Source of the DNA: Candidatus Eiseniibacteriota bacterium
GTDB lineage: Bacteria; Orphanbacterota; Orphanbacteria; Orphanbacterales; Orphanbacteraceae
NCBI GenBank assembly: GCA_029262235.1
Contig: JAJCZU010000002.1
Span: 124,001 to 188,000, forward strand
Length of the DNA: 64,000 nt
Direction: 5' to 3'
The notes beneath the pieces were generated by a model, which saw only the letters and a list, made by a program, of their open reading frames with translations, did not search any database and had not been told where the DNA came from. Below, one piece after another: positions 49,263 to 57,632 of the stretch. Numbering within the stretch: the stretch's first letter is position 1; each line of letters opens with the position of its first letter. The position numbers and the translations under genes were made by a program.

Positions 49263-50731
49263 CGGGCTATATCGGCGGGCGCCTCGTGCCGTGGCTTCTG
49301 GAAGCCGGCTACGATGTGCGCTGCCTCGTGCGCGACAAGCGCAAACTCGCCGCTCGCCCGTGGGCCGGTGATCCGCGCGTCATGGCGGTCGAAGGCGACG
49401 CGATGAACGAGGGCGACGTGATGCGCGCCATGGAGGGCTGCTCGGCGGCCTACTATCTCATTCACTCGATGATGGTTGTCGGCGACGAATACCGTGAGCG
49501 CGACCGCAAACTCGCGACCGCATTCGCGACGGCGGCGGGGAAAGCGGGCGTCGAACGCATCCTGTATCTGGGCGGCCTCGGCGAAACGGGCGAGGGACTG
49601 AGCGAGCATCTCGAGTCGCGCCGCGAAACGGAAGAGGCGCTGGCGTCGGGCCCGGCCAGGCTCACGGTGCTGCGCGCGGCGATGATCATCGGCTCGGGAT
49701 CGGCGTCGTTCGAAATCCTGCGCTATCTCGTCGAACGCCTTCCGATCATGATCACGCCGCGCTGGGTGCAGACGGAGGCGCAGCCGATCGGGGTCAGGAA
49801 CGTGCTGCACTATCTGGTCACGTGCCTCACAACGCCGGAAACGACCGGGCGTACGCTCGACATCGGCGGGCCGGATGTGTTCGGCTACGAGCAGATCATG
49901 CAGATCATGGCGGAAGAACTGCGCATCCCGAAACGCATCATCATTCCCGTGCCTGTTCTTACACCGAAGCTCAGTTCGCTCTGGATTCATCTGATCACCC
50001 CGCTCAGCGCGAAGATCGCGCGGCCGCTTGCGGAAGGACTCAAGAACCGCGTGGTGGCGCGCAACAACGACGCGGCCGTTCTCATGCCGCAGGAACTGCA
50101 GACCGTGCGCGAGTCGATTCGCACGGCGCTCGGGCGCATGCAGGATCACGATATCGAAACGTCGTGGTCCGACGCGGGCGTGATGCCGGGCGATCCGGAC
50201 TGGGCCGGCGGGAAAGTGTTCGTCGACGAGCGCAGTATCGCGATCGCGGCGCCGGCCGACAGTGTGTATCGCGCGGTGTGCCGGATCGGGGGCGGCCAGG
50301 GATATTATTCCGCTTCGTGGCTCTGGAAGCTGCGCGGCTGGATGGACCGGCTTGCAGGCGGGCCGGGCCTGCGCAGGGGCCGGCGTGATCCGATTCACGT
50401 TTCATATGGCGACGCGCTCGACTTCTGGCGCGTGCGCGGCGTCGAACCCGGACGCTCGCTCAGCCTGCGCGCGGAAATGAAACTGCCGGGGGAAGCGCGT
50501 CTCGATTTTGCGATTGCCTCGCGCGGCGAGCACGCGGCTCGCGACGCCGGCGCCGCGTGCGAACTTACGCAGACGGCGCGCTTCATGCCGCGCGGCCTCT
50601 TCGGTCTCGTTTACTGGTACGCGGTGCAGCCGTTTCACGGCATCGTGTTCCGCGGCATGATGCGCGGGATCGAGCGGGCCGCGATCGCCGACGCCCTCTC
50701 GAAGCGCCAGGAAGCCCCGCAGGCCCAGTAG
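49229..50731 (+). CDS. NAD(P)-binding SDR-family protein fused to DUF2867
   Basis: The protein has 500 residues from the ATG at 49229 with AGAGGAAA upstream. Residues 1-~300 are an atypical SDR: ILVTGATGYIGGRLVPWLLE (dinucleotide loop), VRCLVRDKRKL, ILYLGGLGETGEGLSEHL and LRAAMIIGSGSASFE. The C-terminal ~170 residues are DUF2867 (RIGGGQGYYSASWLWKLRGW, then FHGIVFRGMMRGIERAA), which resembles a lipid- or ligand-binding START-like fold. The SDR-DUF2867 order is a known architecture of unknown substrate. The gene marks the return to GC-rich chromosome after the accessory region. Confidence 0.88.
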   Translation: MSQSTILVTGATGYIGGRLVPWLLEAGYDVRCLVRDKRKLAARPWAGDPRVMAVEGDAMNEGDVMRAMEGCSAAYYLIHSMMVVGDEYRERDRKLATAFATAAGKAGVERILYLGGLGETGEGLSEHLESRRETEEALASGPARLTVLRAAMIIGSGSASFEILRYLVERLPIMITPRWVQTEAQPIGVRNVLHYLVTCLTTPETTGRTLDIGGPDVFGYEQIMQIMAEELRIPKRIIIPVPVLTPKLSSLWIHLITPLSAKIARPLAEGLKNRVVARNNDAAVLMPQELQTVRESIRTALGRMQDHDIETSWSDAGVMPGDPDWAGGKVFVDERSIAIAAPADSVYRAVCRIGGGQGYYSASWLWKLRGWMDRLAGGPGLRRGRRDPIHVSYGDALDFWRVRGVEPGRSLSLRAEMKLPGEARLDFAIASRGEHAARDAGAACELTQTARFMPRGLFGLVYWYAVQPFHGIVFRGMMRGIERAAIADALSKRQEAPQAQ

Positions 50732-50806
50732 CGCCGCGCGCGCTGGACAGCGCCCTCTCCGATCCCGTATCATGAAAGGGCATCCCGAAACACCATCGGA
50801 GGCCCC

Positions 50807-51511
50807 ATGTCCACATTCCGGCCCGCCTTGCTCGCAGGTTCGCGCGAATTTGTACTCCCGTTTGCTCTCGCGATTTCATCGATCGGCTTCACTTCCCCCG
50901 CCGAAGCGGGCGTTCCGTGCGCCGCAACCTCGGGCCGCGCAATGGCGATCGGCGGGCTTCATGCCTGCAACGATGCCGACGGTGTCTTCAGCTGGCAGGG
51001 AAACCGGAGTACGATCGAGATCTGTGTCACTGTCCGCGACTGCGCAATGCAGCCGGTCGAGGGGAGCAGCGTCTTCCTCGCTCTCGATGTAGCCGGGGAT
51101 CTGACAGACGAGTTCTCCGGGAGCGCGGAGATGCGCATCAATATCGACGGGGATCTTACGGGGACGACGGACGCGCAGGGGGTTTCCAACTGGGAAGTAC
51201 TGGTGGGCGGCTGCGGCAAAGTGCAGATCGACTGGACCGCCACCGCTGACGGGGTCGAACTCGGCAACGATACGAAGACATACTGCATCAAGAGCTACGA
51301 CATGAACGGCAACGGTGTCGTCAATTTTTTCGACACGTTCCTCTGTCTGCCACAGTACTACGCGGGGACCGGCTGGGCCGCGAACTGGAACTGTACACAG
51401 CCTGTCAACTTCTTCGATCTGTTCGAGTTTCTTCCGGACCTGAACGCCGGCGCGCAGGCTGCTGTCAGTACGGCGGCGACTCCGGCAACCCTCGGCGAGT
51501 GCGCGCCCTGA
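50807..51511 (+). CDS. Secreted dockerin-like protein, paralogue 1 of 3
   Basis: The protein has 234 residues. The signal peptide ends SPAEA, and the mature protein starts GVPCAATSGRAMAIGG. A ~110-residue Ig-like/invasin-like domain follows (EICVTVRDCAMQPVEGSSVF, then GTTDAQGVSNWEV). A dockerin-like end has a calcium loop DMNGNGVVNFFD and a second, incomplete half NCTQPVNFFDLFEFLPDLN. All three paralogues end with the same short tail (LGECAP). GGAGG precedes the ATG, and TATCAT at 50768 may be a -10. The protein is probably cell-surface or extracellular. Confidence 0.75.
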   Translation: MSTFRPALLAGSREFVLPFALAISSIGFTSPAEAGVPCAATSGRAMAIGGLHACNDADGVFSWQGNRSTIEICVTVRDCAMQPVEGSSVFLALDVAGDLTDEFSGSAEMRINIDGDLTGTTDAQGVSNWEVLVGGCGKVQIDWTATADGVELGNDTKTYCIKSYDMNGNGVVNFFDTFLCLPQYYAGTGWAANWNCTQPVNFFDLFEFLPDLNAGAQAAVSTAATPATLGECAP

Positions 51512-51552
51512 TACGCACGAAAGCTTCAGGGAACATCAGCGTGGAGGTTTTC

Positions 51553-52284
51553 ATGCAAACAGTCACAGGTCGCTGCCGTTACTCTCTCAAGAGCGCGCTC
51601 GACTCACTGAAAAAGTCGTGCACACTCCTGGCGGTCTGCGCAGTTCCGGTCATGATCACGCTTCTCGTGCAGCCCGCCGATGCCGGCGTTCCGTGCGCCG
51701 CGACATCGAGCCGCGAAATGAAGATAGGCGGCACTGTCTGCGCCGATGCCGATGCGGTCTTCGGCTGGCAGGGAAACAAGGGCACGATCGATATTCGTGT
51801 GACGGTGCGTGATTGCGCATCCCAGCCGGTCGAGGGGAGCAACGTGCGGCTCGACTTCCTGGTCGCGGGCGATCCCACGGACGAACTTCCGCCAAGCGTG
51901 GAGATCCGCATCAATATCGACTCGGAATTGACGGGGACGACGGACGCGCAGGGAGTCGCCGTCTGGGAAGTGATTCTGGGTGGCTGCGGGAGGGCGCAGA
52001 TCGACTGGCGCGCGACGGCCGACGGCGTCGATCTCGGAACCGACTCGCAGACGTACTGCTTTCGCAGTCACGATATGAACGGCGACGGGATCGTGAATTT
52101 CCAGGACGTTTTTCTGTATCTCCCGTTTTCATTTTCGGGGACCGGCTGGGCCGGAAACTTCAACTGTGTACAGCCCGTCAATTTCTTCGACATCATTGGT
52201 TTCCTTCCCGACCTGAATGCGGCGGCGCACGCGGATGTCAGTACGGTAGCCGTACCGGCGGCTCTCGGCGAATGCGCGCCCTGA
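51553..52284 (+). CDS. Secreted dockerin-like protein, paralogue 2 of 3
   Basis: The protein has 243 residues from the ATG at 51553 (GTGGAGG upstream). An in-frame start at 51499 would run back into the previous gene. The signal peptide includes LLAVCAVPVMITLLV. The mature part repeats the layout of its neighbours: GVPCAATSSREMKIGG, VTVRDCASQPVEGSNV, and the calcium loop DMNGDGIVNFQD, the most canonical dockerin loop of the three. The second half is NCVQPVNFFDIIGFLPDLN. It begins 41 bp after paralogue 1 ends. The three are probably products of tandem duplication in one operon. Confidence 0.75.
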   Translation: MQTVTGRCRYSLKSALDSLKKSCTLLAVCAVPVMITLLVQPADAGVPCAATSSREMKIGGTVCADADAVFGWQGNKGTIDIRVTVRDCASQPVEGSNVRLDFLVAGDPTDELPPSVEIRINIDSELTGTTDAQGVAVWEVILGGCGRAQIDWRATADGVDLGTDSQTYCFRSHDMNGDGIVNFQDVFLYLPFSFSGTGWAGNFNCVQPVNFFDIIGFLPDLNAAAHADVSTVAVPAALGECAP

Positions 52285-52346
52285 TGCGCACCGTTCATTG
52301 CAGCAGCAATCTTCGCATTACCAATCTCGGTCTTCGGGAGGCTCAC

Positions 52347-53048
52347 ATGCCAGGCTTGCGTAACGCATTCTCACTTCAAATTCGATGCTTTGCCGTTCTG
52401 ATCACATCCGCACTCGTCATCACGGGATCTGTTTCCGAAGCCGAAGCCGGCGTCCCGTGCGCCGCGACTTCAGGCCGCGAAATGAAAATCGGCGGCACTG
52501 CCTGCTCCAGTGCCGACGCGCTGTTCAGCTGGCACGGAAACAGGGGCACGATTGATATCTACGTGACCGTGCGTGATTGCGCGTCACAACCGGTTGGGGG
52601 CAGTGACGTACAGCTGGGCTTTGTCGTAGCCGGAGATCCTACAGACGAGTTCGCGGCCAGCGCGGAAATGCGAATCAATGTCGATTCCGAGCTGAACGGC
52701 ACGACCGATGCAGCGGGAGTCGCTCTGTTTGAAGTCCTGGTGGGCGGCTGCGGCCAGGTGCAGATCGACTGGACCGCCACGGCTGATGGCGTCGAGCTGG
52801 GGACCGACTCCCAATCGTACTGTGTCAGGGCCTTCGACATGAATGGCAGCGGGGAAGTTAACTTTTATGACACATTTCTTTGCCTGCCTCAGTACTTCAC
52901 AGGTGTTGGGTGGGCCGCGGACTTCAGCTGTGTCGCGCCCATCAACTTCTTCGACCTCTTCCACTACCTTCCCGACCTGAACAGCGCGGCCAAGGCCGAA
53001 GTCAGCATGGCGGCGACTCCGGCGATCCTCGGCGAATGCGCGCCCTGA
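52347..53048 (+). CDS. Secreted dockerin-like protein, paralogue 3 of 3
   Basis: The protein has 233 residues from the ATG at 52347. The frame is open far upstream through paralogue 2, but that part is out-of-frame shadow. The signal peptide ends SEAEA, and the mature start is GVPCAATSGREMKIGG. The dockerin-like loop is DMNGSGEVNFYD, where one calcium-ligand Asp is Ser, and the second half is SCVAPINFFDLFHYLPDLN. CGGGAGG precedes the start. An alpha/beta hydrolase gene follows after 25 bp. Confidence 0.75.
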   Translation: MPGLRNAFSLQIRCFAVLITSALVITGSVSEAEAGVPCAATSGREMKIGGTACSSADALFSWHGNRGTIDIYVTVRDCASQPVGGSDVQLGFVVAGDPTDEFAASAEMRINVDSELNGTTDAAGVALFEVLVGGCGQVQIDWTATADGVELGTDSQSYCVRAFDMNGSGEVNFYDTFLCLPQYFTGVGWAADFSCVAPINFFDLFHYLPDLNSAAKAEVSMAATPAILGECAP

Positions 53049-53073
53049 TGCGCACTCGCGCAACGTCAGCGCC

Positions 53074-53763
53074 ATGATCGAGAAACGACTGCAGTTTCCG
53101 GCAACGAATTCTTCGGGCGATGTCTCGGCGATCTTTCTCGCGCCGCCGGAGCCCTCGGCGCTCTTCGTGCTCGCGCACGGCGCGGGCGCCGGCATGGAAC
53201 ACCCGTTCATGAACGCCGTGGCGCACGAACTCGCCGCACGCGGCATTGCAACCTTTCGGTATCAGTTTCCGTACATGGAAGCGGGCAACAAGAGGCCGAA
53301 TCCGCCGGCGATTCTCGCGAAAACGGTACGGAATGCGGTGGCCGCCGCCGCGGCACTCCCTGAAGTGAATGCGAAGGGGTTGCCGATTTTCGCGGGCGGC
53401 AAGTCGATGGGCGGGCGCATGACATCAACGGCATTCGCGCGCGAGCCGATCGAGGGCGTGCGCGGCATTATCTTTCTGGGATTTCCGCTGCACGCGCCGG
53501 GGCGCGATTCGGACGACCGCGCGGAACATCTGTACGATGTCGATTGTCCCATGCTTTTTCTCCAGGGGACGCGCGACAGGCTGGCGAACCTCGATTTTCT
53601 CGGCCCGGTGATCAAGAAGCTGGGCAGGAGGGCGTCGCTGCATATAATAGAGAGCGGAGATCATTCCTTTCATGTACTGAAGCGTTCGGGGCGCACGGAT
53701 GAAGAGGCGCGCGCAGAGCTGGTAGAGGCGCTGTGCGGCTGGGTGGAGCGCACGGGCCGGTAA
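53074..53763 (+). CDS. Alpha/beta hydrolase (KANL3/Tex30-like dienelactone-hydrolase branch)
   Basis: The protein has 229 residues, cytoplasmic. LFVLAHGAGAGMEHPFM forms the oxyanion region. PIFAGGKSMGGRMTS contains the nucleophile serine in GKSMGG. LFLQGTRDRLAN supplies the acid, and SGDHSFHVLKRSGR the histidine. GIATFRYQFPYMEAGNKRP is a family signature. The substrate is unknown. It may share a transcript with the dockerin-like genes before it, although its cytoplasmic nature argues for a separate role. The next gene (MOSC) starts 72 bp later. Confidence 0.85.
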   Translation: MIEKRLQFPATNSSGDVSAIFLAPPEPSALFVLAHGAGAGMEHPFMNAVAHELAARGIATFRYQFPYMEAGNKRPNPPAILAKTVRNAVAAAAALPEVNAKGLPIFAGGKSMGGRMTSTAFAREPIEGVRGIIFLGFPLHAPGRDSDDRAEHLYDVDCPMLFLQGTRDRLANLDFLGPVIKKLGRRASLHIIESGDHSFHVLKRSGRTDEEARAELVEALCGWVERTGR

Positions 53764-53835
53764 TTGTGACGGAATCGCGGGCCGCGGGGTCCAGAGACAG
53801 GAACGTGAAACCGGTACCCCTTTGAGGAACACGGT

Positions 53836-54309
53836 ATGAGTGACAAGGCGCGAGGCGGCCATGTGGCCGGCATCTATCTGGTCGATCAAGAGGGGGCGGA
53901 GCCGCATGCGCAGAAGTCGGTGAAGGCCGTGACCGGTGCGGGGCTCGCGGGAGATCGCTACGAGAAACTGCAGGGCACGTTCTCGAAGAAAGAGATCGAT
54001 CCCGGTCAGCACATCACGCTGATCGAGTCCGAGGCAGTCGCCAGAGTGATCGCGGACGGCGTGGATATCGGGGAGGGGCGGCATCGCCGCAACCTCGAAA
54101 CAACCGGCGTGCGACTGAACGACCTCGTAGGGAAAACGTTTCAGGTGGGCGAAGTGACGCTGCACGGCCATCGGCTTTGTCATCCGTGCGCCTATCTGGC
54201 GAAAGTGACCGGGGAAGACATGATCACGCTTCTCAAAGACGCCGGTGGACTGCGCGCTGAAATTGTAAGCGGCGGCGAGATCTGCGTCGGCGATTCCATC
54301 GTGATCTGA
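53836..54309 (+). CDS. MOSC-domain protein
   Basis: The protein has 157 residues covering one MOSC domain: GAGLAGDRYEKLQG, RRNLETTGVRLNDLVGKTF, GHRLCHPCAYLAKVTG (with the conserved cysteine), and GLRAEIVSGGEICVGDSI. MOSC domains bind or transfer sulfur on the molybdenum cofactor, or act with N-hydroxylated substrates. A free-standing short form like this is common and its partner is usually unknown. No molybdoenzyme lies in the window. Confidence 0.88.
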   Translation: MSDKARGGHVAGIYLVDQEGAEPHAQKSVKAVTGAGLAGDRYEKLQGTFSKKEIDPGQHITLIESEAVARVIADGVDIGEGRHRRNLETTGVRLNDLVGKTFQVGEVTLHGHRLCHPCAYLAKVTGEDMITLLKDAGGLRAEIVSGGEICVGDSIVI

Positions 54310-54320
54310 GGGACAGGGTT

Positions 54321-54824
54321 TTGCGCGAAACAATCGACACACGGCAGGTCGTCGACTGGTCGGCCGCAATCTGGGCCGGCATCATCGGCGGCGCCGTCTT
54401 TTTTGTATCGAGCGTATTCCTGCTCCCTTTCGCGACCGGCGGGAACGCATGGGTCGTGGCGCGCTACTTCGCGTCGATCCTGCTCGGCACCGACGTGCTC
54501 GCGCCCCCGGCCACGTTCGACCTTGCGATCTTCGCGGCGGCCATCGTCGCGCACTTCGGTCTCTCGATCATCTTCGCGCTCGTCATCTCGTTCATCATTC
54601 ATAAAGGCGGGCTTCTTGCGGGAGTCATCCGCGGCGCGCTTCTCGGAGCGGCAATCTACGTCATCAACGTCTACACGCTGACCCTGCTGTTCCCGTGGTT
54701 CTTCGCCATGCACGGCCTTCCCTTTCTTGCCGCGCATGTCGTGTACGGCGCGGTGGTCGGCTGGGTCTACGAAGGCCTCGAAGTCGAAGAGTTCGTCGCC
54801 GTCGGCGCGGACGGGAGCGCATGA
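54321..54824 (+). CDS. Membrane protein of unknown function
   Basis: The protein has 167 residues from a TTG at 54321, preceded by GAGGGACAGG, 11 bp after the MOSC stop. Four hydrophobic segments: SAAIWAGIIGGAVFFVSSVF, FDLAIFAAAIVAHFGLSIIF, LLAGVIRGALLGAAIYVINV and a last one around LPFLAAHVVYGAVVGWVYE. No family is recognised. The stop TGA overlaps an ATG (54821) in frame with the M48 peptidase gene, so the two are likely coupled. Confidence 0.65.
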   Translation: MRETIDTRQVVDWSAAIWAGIIGGAVFFVSSVFLLPFATGGNAWVVARYFASILLGTDVLAPPATFDLAIFAAAIVAHFGLSIIFALVISFIIHKGGLLAGVIRGALLGAAIYVINVYTLTLLFPWFFAMHGLPFLAAHVVYGAVVGWVYEGLEVEEFVAVGADGSA

Positions 54825-54901
54825 TGCTCGTACGTCGCGCCGCGCGGGGACGCGCACGAAACGGACTCCCGTTCGGGAACCGGCAGCCACGCAACCGCAC
54901 G

Positions 54902-55690
54902 ATGATCAAGGCGCGGCTGCTGATCGGCGCCGCGGTCGCGCTCTTCGCCCTGTTCTCCTACTTCGGCTCGAGCGAATACAATCCCGTGACCGGCAAGAAG
55001 CAGTTCATCAGCCTGACGCCGCGACAGGAAATCGCGCTCGGCATGCAGGCGGAGCCGCAGATGATCGCGGAGTACGGCGGTCTCTATCCCGACGAAGCGC
55101 ATCAGCGCGCGCTCGACCAGATCGGGGCGCGCCTCGTGCAGAGGGGGGATGCCGCCGACACGGGCTGGGAGTTCGAGTTTCATCTGCTGGACGATCGGGA
55201 GACGATTAACGCGTTTGCGCTTCCCGGCGGGCCGGTGTTCATTACGGCCGCGCTTTACGCACGGCTCGAGACCGAAGGTCAGGTGGCGGGCGTGATCGGA
55301 CACGAAATCGGACACGTGGTGGCGCGCCACGGGGCGCAGCGCATGGCGAAGTCGAGCCTCACGCAGGGGCTCATGGGCGCGGTAATTGCGGCGTCCGGCG
55401 ACGCGAACGCGGGTCAGATGGCGGCGATGGTCGGGCAGATGATCAACATGCAGTACGGGCGCGAGGACGAACTGGAGTCGGACGAACTCGGCGTGCGGCT
55501 CATGGTGCAGGCGGGCTACGATCCGCGCGCGATGATCGAAGTGATGAAGGTTCTGGCGGAGTCGCGCAGCGGTGAAGCGCCTCCCGAGTTTTTCAGCACG
55601 CACCCGAATCCGGAAAATCGCATCGCTGAAATCGAACGCGCCATTTCGGAAAATTTCCCGAATGGAGTGCCCGCCGGACTCACTCCGTAA
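54902..55690 (+). CDS. M48-family metallopeptidase with N-terminal membrane anchor
   Basis: The protein has 262 residues from the ATG at 54902, which begins a normal signal/anchor (LLIGAAVALFALFSYFG). An in-frame ATG at 54821 would add an Arg-rich 27-residue extension and overlaps the previous stop. Zinc ligands are in GHEIGHVVARH (His134 onward), with the third ligand Glu in EDELESDELGVR. The end STHPNPENRIAEIE is the family's substrate-cleft motif. It resembles BepA/LoiP-type periplasmic quality-control peptidases. Confidence 0.88.
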   Translation: MIKARLLIGAAVALFALFSYFGSSEYNPVTGKKQFISLTPRQEIALGMQAEPQMIAEYGGLYPDEAHQRALDQIGARLVQRGDAADTGWEFEFHLLDDRETINAFALPGGPVFITAALYARLETEGQVAGVIGHEIGHVVARHGAQRMAKSSLTQGLMGAVIAASGDANAGQMAAMVGQMINMQYGREDELESDELGVRLMVQAGYDPRAMIEVMKVLAESRSGEAPPEFFSTHPNPENRIAEIERAISENFPNGVPAGLTP

Positions 55691-55808
55691 CGATTCATTG
55701 TTTAAGAACTTTTTCGCGCGCGAAAAGCTTCGTACGGCCTCTTGACTCATTCCGCACGATCACCGATTCTCTCTCCAACACATTCACCCCTGAAGCGGAG
55801 AGCCTGTC

Positions 55809-56912
55809 ATGTCCCACCCTTACGTTGCCAAACTCGCACAACTTCTCGTTCACTACAGCCTCGACGTAAAGCGCGGCGAGTGGGTGCACATTCGCGGCTC
55901 CGTTCTGTCGGCCGAACTCATGCGCGAGGCGGCACGCGAAGTGCTTCGCAAGGGCGCGCACCCCACGGTGGAGGCCGAGATCCAGGGAATCAAGCACATG
56001 ATGCTGGCGGAAGGGAACGAAGCTCAGATCGCGCGGATCTCGCCTCTCGAAAAAGTCGCCGTGCAGAAGGCCGACAAGCTGCTCGCTATCATGGGCGGCT
56101 TTAACACGCGCGAAATGTCGGGTGTGGCGCCGAAGAAGATGTCGATGATGACCAAAGCCCGCGGCCCGGTGCTGAAGACGTTCTTCAAGCGCACGAAGGC
56201 GGGTGAAATGCGCTGGTGCGGCACGCTTTTCCCGACGCACTCCGGCGCGCAGGATGCGGAACTTTCGCTCAGTGAATACGAAGACTTCGTGTACAAGTCG
56301 ATGAAGCTGCACAAGAAGGATCCCGTTGCGGAATGGAAGAAGGTCCGGACCGTGCAGGATCGTCTCGTCAAGAAGCTCATGAAGATCAAGGAACTCCACA
56401 TTGTCGGTCCCGGCACGGACCTCAAGGTCGGTGTCGGCGGTCGCTCGTGGATCAACTGCAGCGGCGAATACAATTTTCCCGACGGCGAAGTGTTCACCGG
56501 CCCGCGCGAAAACGCCGTGGACGGAAAGATCACGTACGGCTTCCCGGCCGTCTACGGCGGACACACGGTCGAAGACATCGCGCTCACCTGGCGCAAGGGA
56601 CGCGTTGTGGAGGCGGAAGCGGGCAAGGGGAAGGACTATCTGAAGGCGATTCTCGGAACGGACCCGGGCGCGAAGCATCTCGGCGAAATGGCGTTCGGCA
56701 CGAATTACGACATCCAGCGTCACACGAAAAATGTGCTGTTCGACGAGAAGATCGGCGGTACGATGCATTTCGCGATCGGCGCGTCGATCCCCGAGTCGGG
56801 GGGCGTGAACAAGTCGGCCGTGCACTGGGACATGGTCTGCGAGACGCGCAAGGGTTATACGATTTACGGCGACGGGAAACCGATTCACAAAAATGGGAAG
56901 TTCCTCATCTAG
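55809..56912 (+). CDS. M29-family (thermophilic-type) aminopeptidase
   Basis: The protein has 367 residues. The family layout is visible: YSLDVKRGEWVHIRGSVLS, TVEAEIQGI, INCSGEYNFPDGEVFTGP, GEMAFGTNYDIQ and FDEKIGGTMHFAIGASIPES, ending SAVHWDMV. The conserved Glu, His, Tyr and Asp that bind the paired metals lie in these blocks. It is a cytoplasmic, probably dimeric enzyme that removes N-terminal residues from peptides. AGCGGAGAG precedes the ATG. The next gene overlaps by 20 bp. Confidence 0.9.
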   Translation: MSHPYVAKLAQLLVHYSLDVKRGEWVHIRGSVLSAELMREAAREVLRKGAHPTVEAEIQGIKHMMLAEGNEAQIARISPLEKVAVQKADKLLAIMGGFNTREMSGVAPKKMSMMTKARGPVLKTFFKRTKAGEMRWCGTLFPTHSGAQDAELSLSEYEDFVYKSMKLHKKDPVAEWKKVRTVQDRLVKKLMKIKELHIVGPGTDLKVGVGGRSWINCSGEYNFPDGEVFTGPRENAVDGKITYGFPAVYGGHTVEDIALTWRKGRVVEAEAGKGKDYLKAILGTDPGAKHLGEMAFGTNYDIQRHTKNVLFDEKIGGTMHFAIGASIPESGGVNKSAVHWDMVCETRKGYTIYGDGKPIHKNGKFLI

Positions 56913-57630
56913 CAAATCCGGTTTCGCGCGCGGGGCTCAACTCGTGTTCGATTTCCTGCGGGCGCCTTCGACGGTAACGGCCCCTGCGCGGAATGCGGAG
57001 CCTTCGCCGGCAACGGCGCCTGCACCGAGTGCGAAACCCGCACCGCCCCCCATGGTGCCCGCGGGTACGGCACCGCCCGCGCCGTCTGCTTCACCGGCGC
57101 TCCCCACCGCACCCGCGGACGTACGCGACTGGCGCGAGGAGGCGACGCGCGCGACGCGCGAATCACTCCGGCTCGCGCAGACGATCTGGCCCGACCTCGT
57201 GCTTCCGTCCCCGATCACGATCGGATTCCGTCTGCGAGGGCACGCGGCCGGGATCGCGTGCGTCAGGCCGCCTTCCATTCAGTACAATCCGGCGCTGCTC
57301 GAACGCTACACGTCACGCTTCGTCGACACGATCGTGCCGCACGAAGTGGCGCACATCGTCGTCGATTCTCTCTATACGAAAAGGGTGAAGCCGCACGGAA
57401 GCGAGTGGAAGGAAGTCGTGCTGCGCCTTGGCGGCGAACCGCGCGCGACGCACGAGTTCGAAACGAAGGCGGCCCGACGTCTGCGCCGCTACTACTACGA
57501 GTGTTCGTGCGACGAACTGCACCCGTTCACGGGGAAGAGCCATCGGCGGGCGCGGAACGGATCGTTCCGCTACTCCTGCCGCAAATGCGCGGAGCGGCTG
57601 CGCTTTACCGGTATCGAGGGCTACGAGTAG
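56893..57630 (+). CDS. SprT-like zinc metalloprotease-fold protein
   Basis: The protein has 245 residues. The N-terminal ~75 residues are a low-complexity Ala/Pro/Ser linker (PAPSAKPAPPPMVPAG). The SprT core then shows WPDLVLPSPITIGF, IQYNPALLERYTSRFVDTI and PHEVAHIVVDSL with HEVAH at 150-154, and KPHGSEWKEVV supplies the third histidine. The C-terminal zinc ribbon has CSC and CRKC pairs. SprT relatives include the DNA-protein crosslink protease Spartan, but the bacterial function is not settled. The gene overlaps the M29 gene by 20 bp and converges with the transporter gene two bases away. Confidence 0.85.
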   Translation: MGSSSSSKSGFARGAQLVFDFLRAPSTVTAPARNAEPSPATAPAPSAKPAPPPMVPAGTAPPAPSASPALPTAPADVRDWREEATRATRESLRLAQTIWPDLVLPSPITIGFRLRGHAAGIACVRPPSIQYNPALLERYTSRFVDTIVPHEVAHIVVDSLYTKRVKPHGSEWKEVVLRLGGEPRATHEFETKAARRLRRYYYECSCDELHPFTGKSHRRARNGSFRYSCRKCAERLRFTGIEGYE

Positions 57631-57632
57631 CC

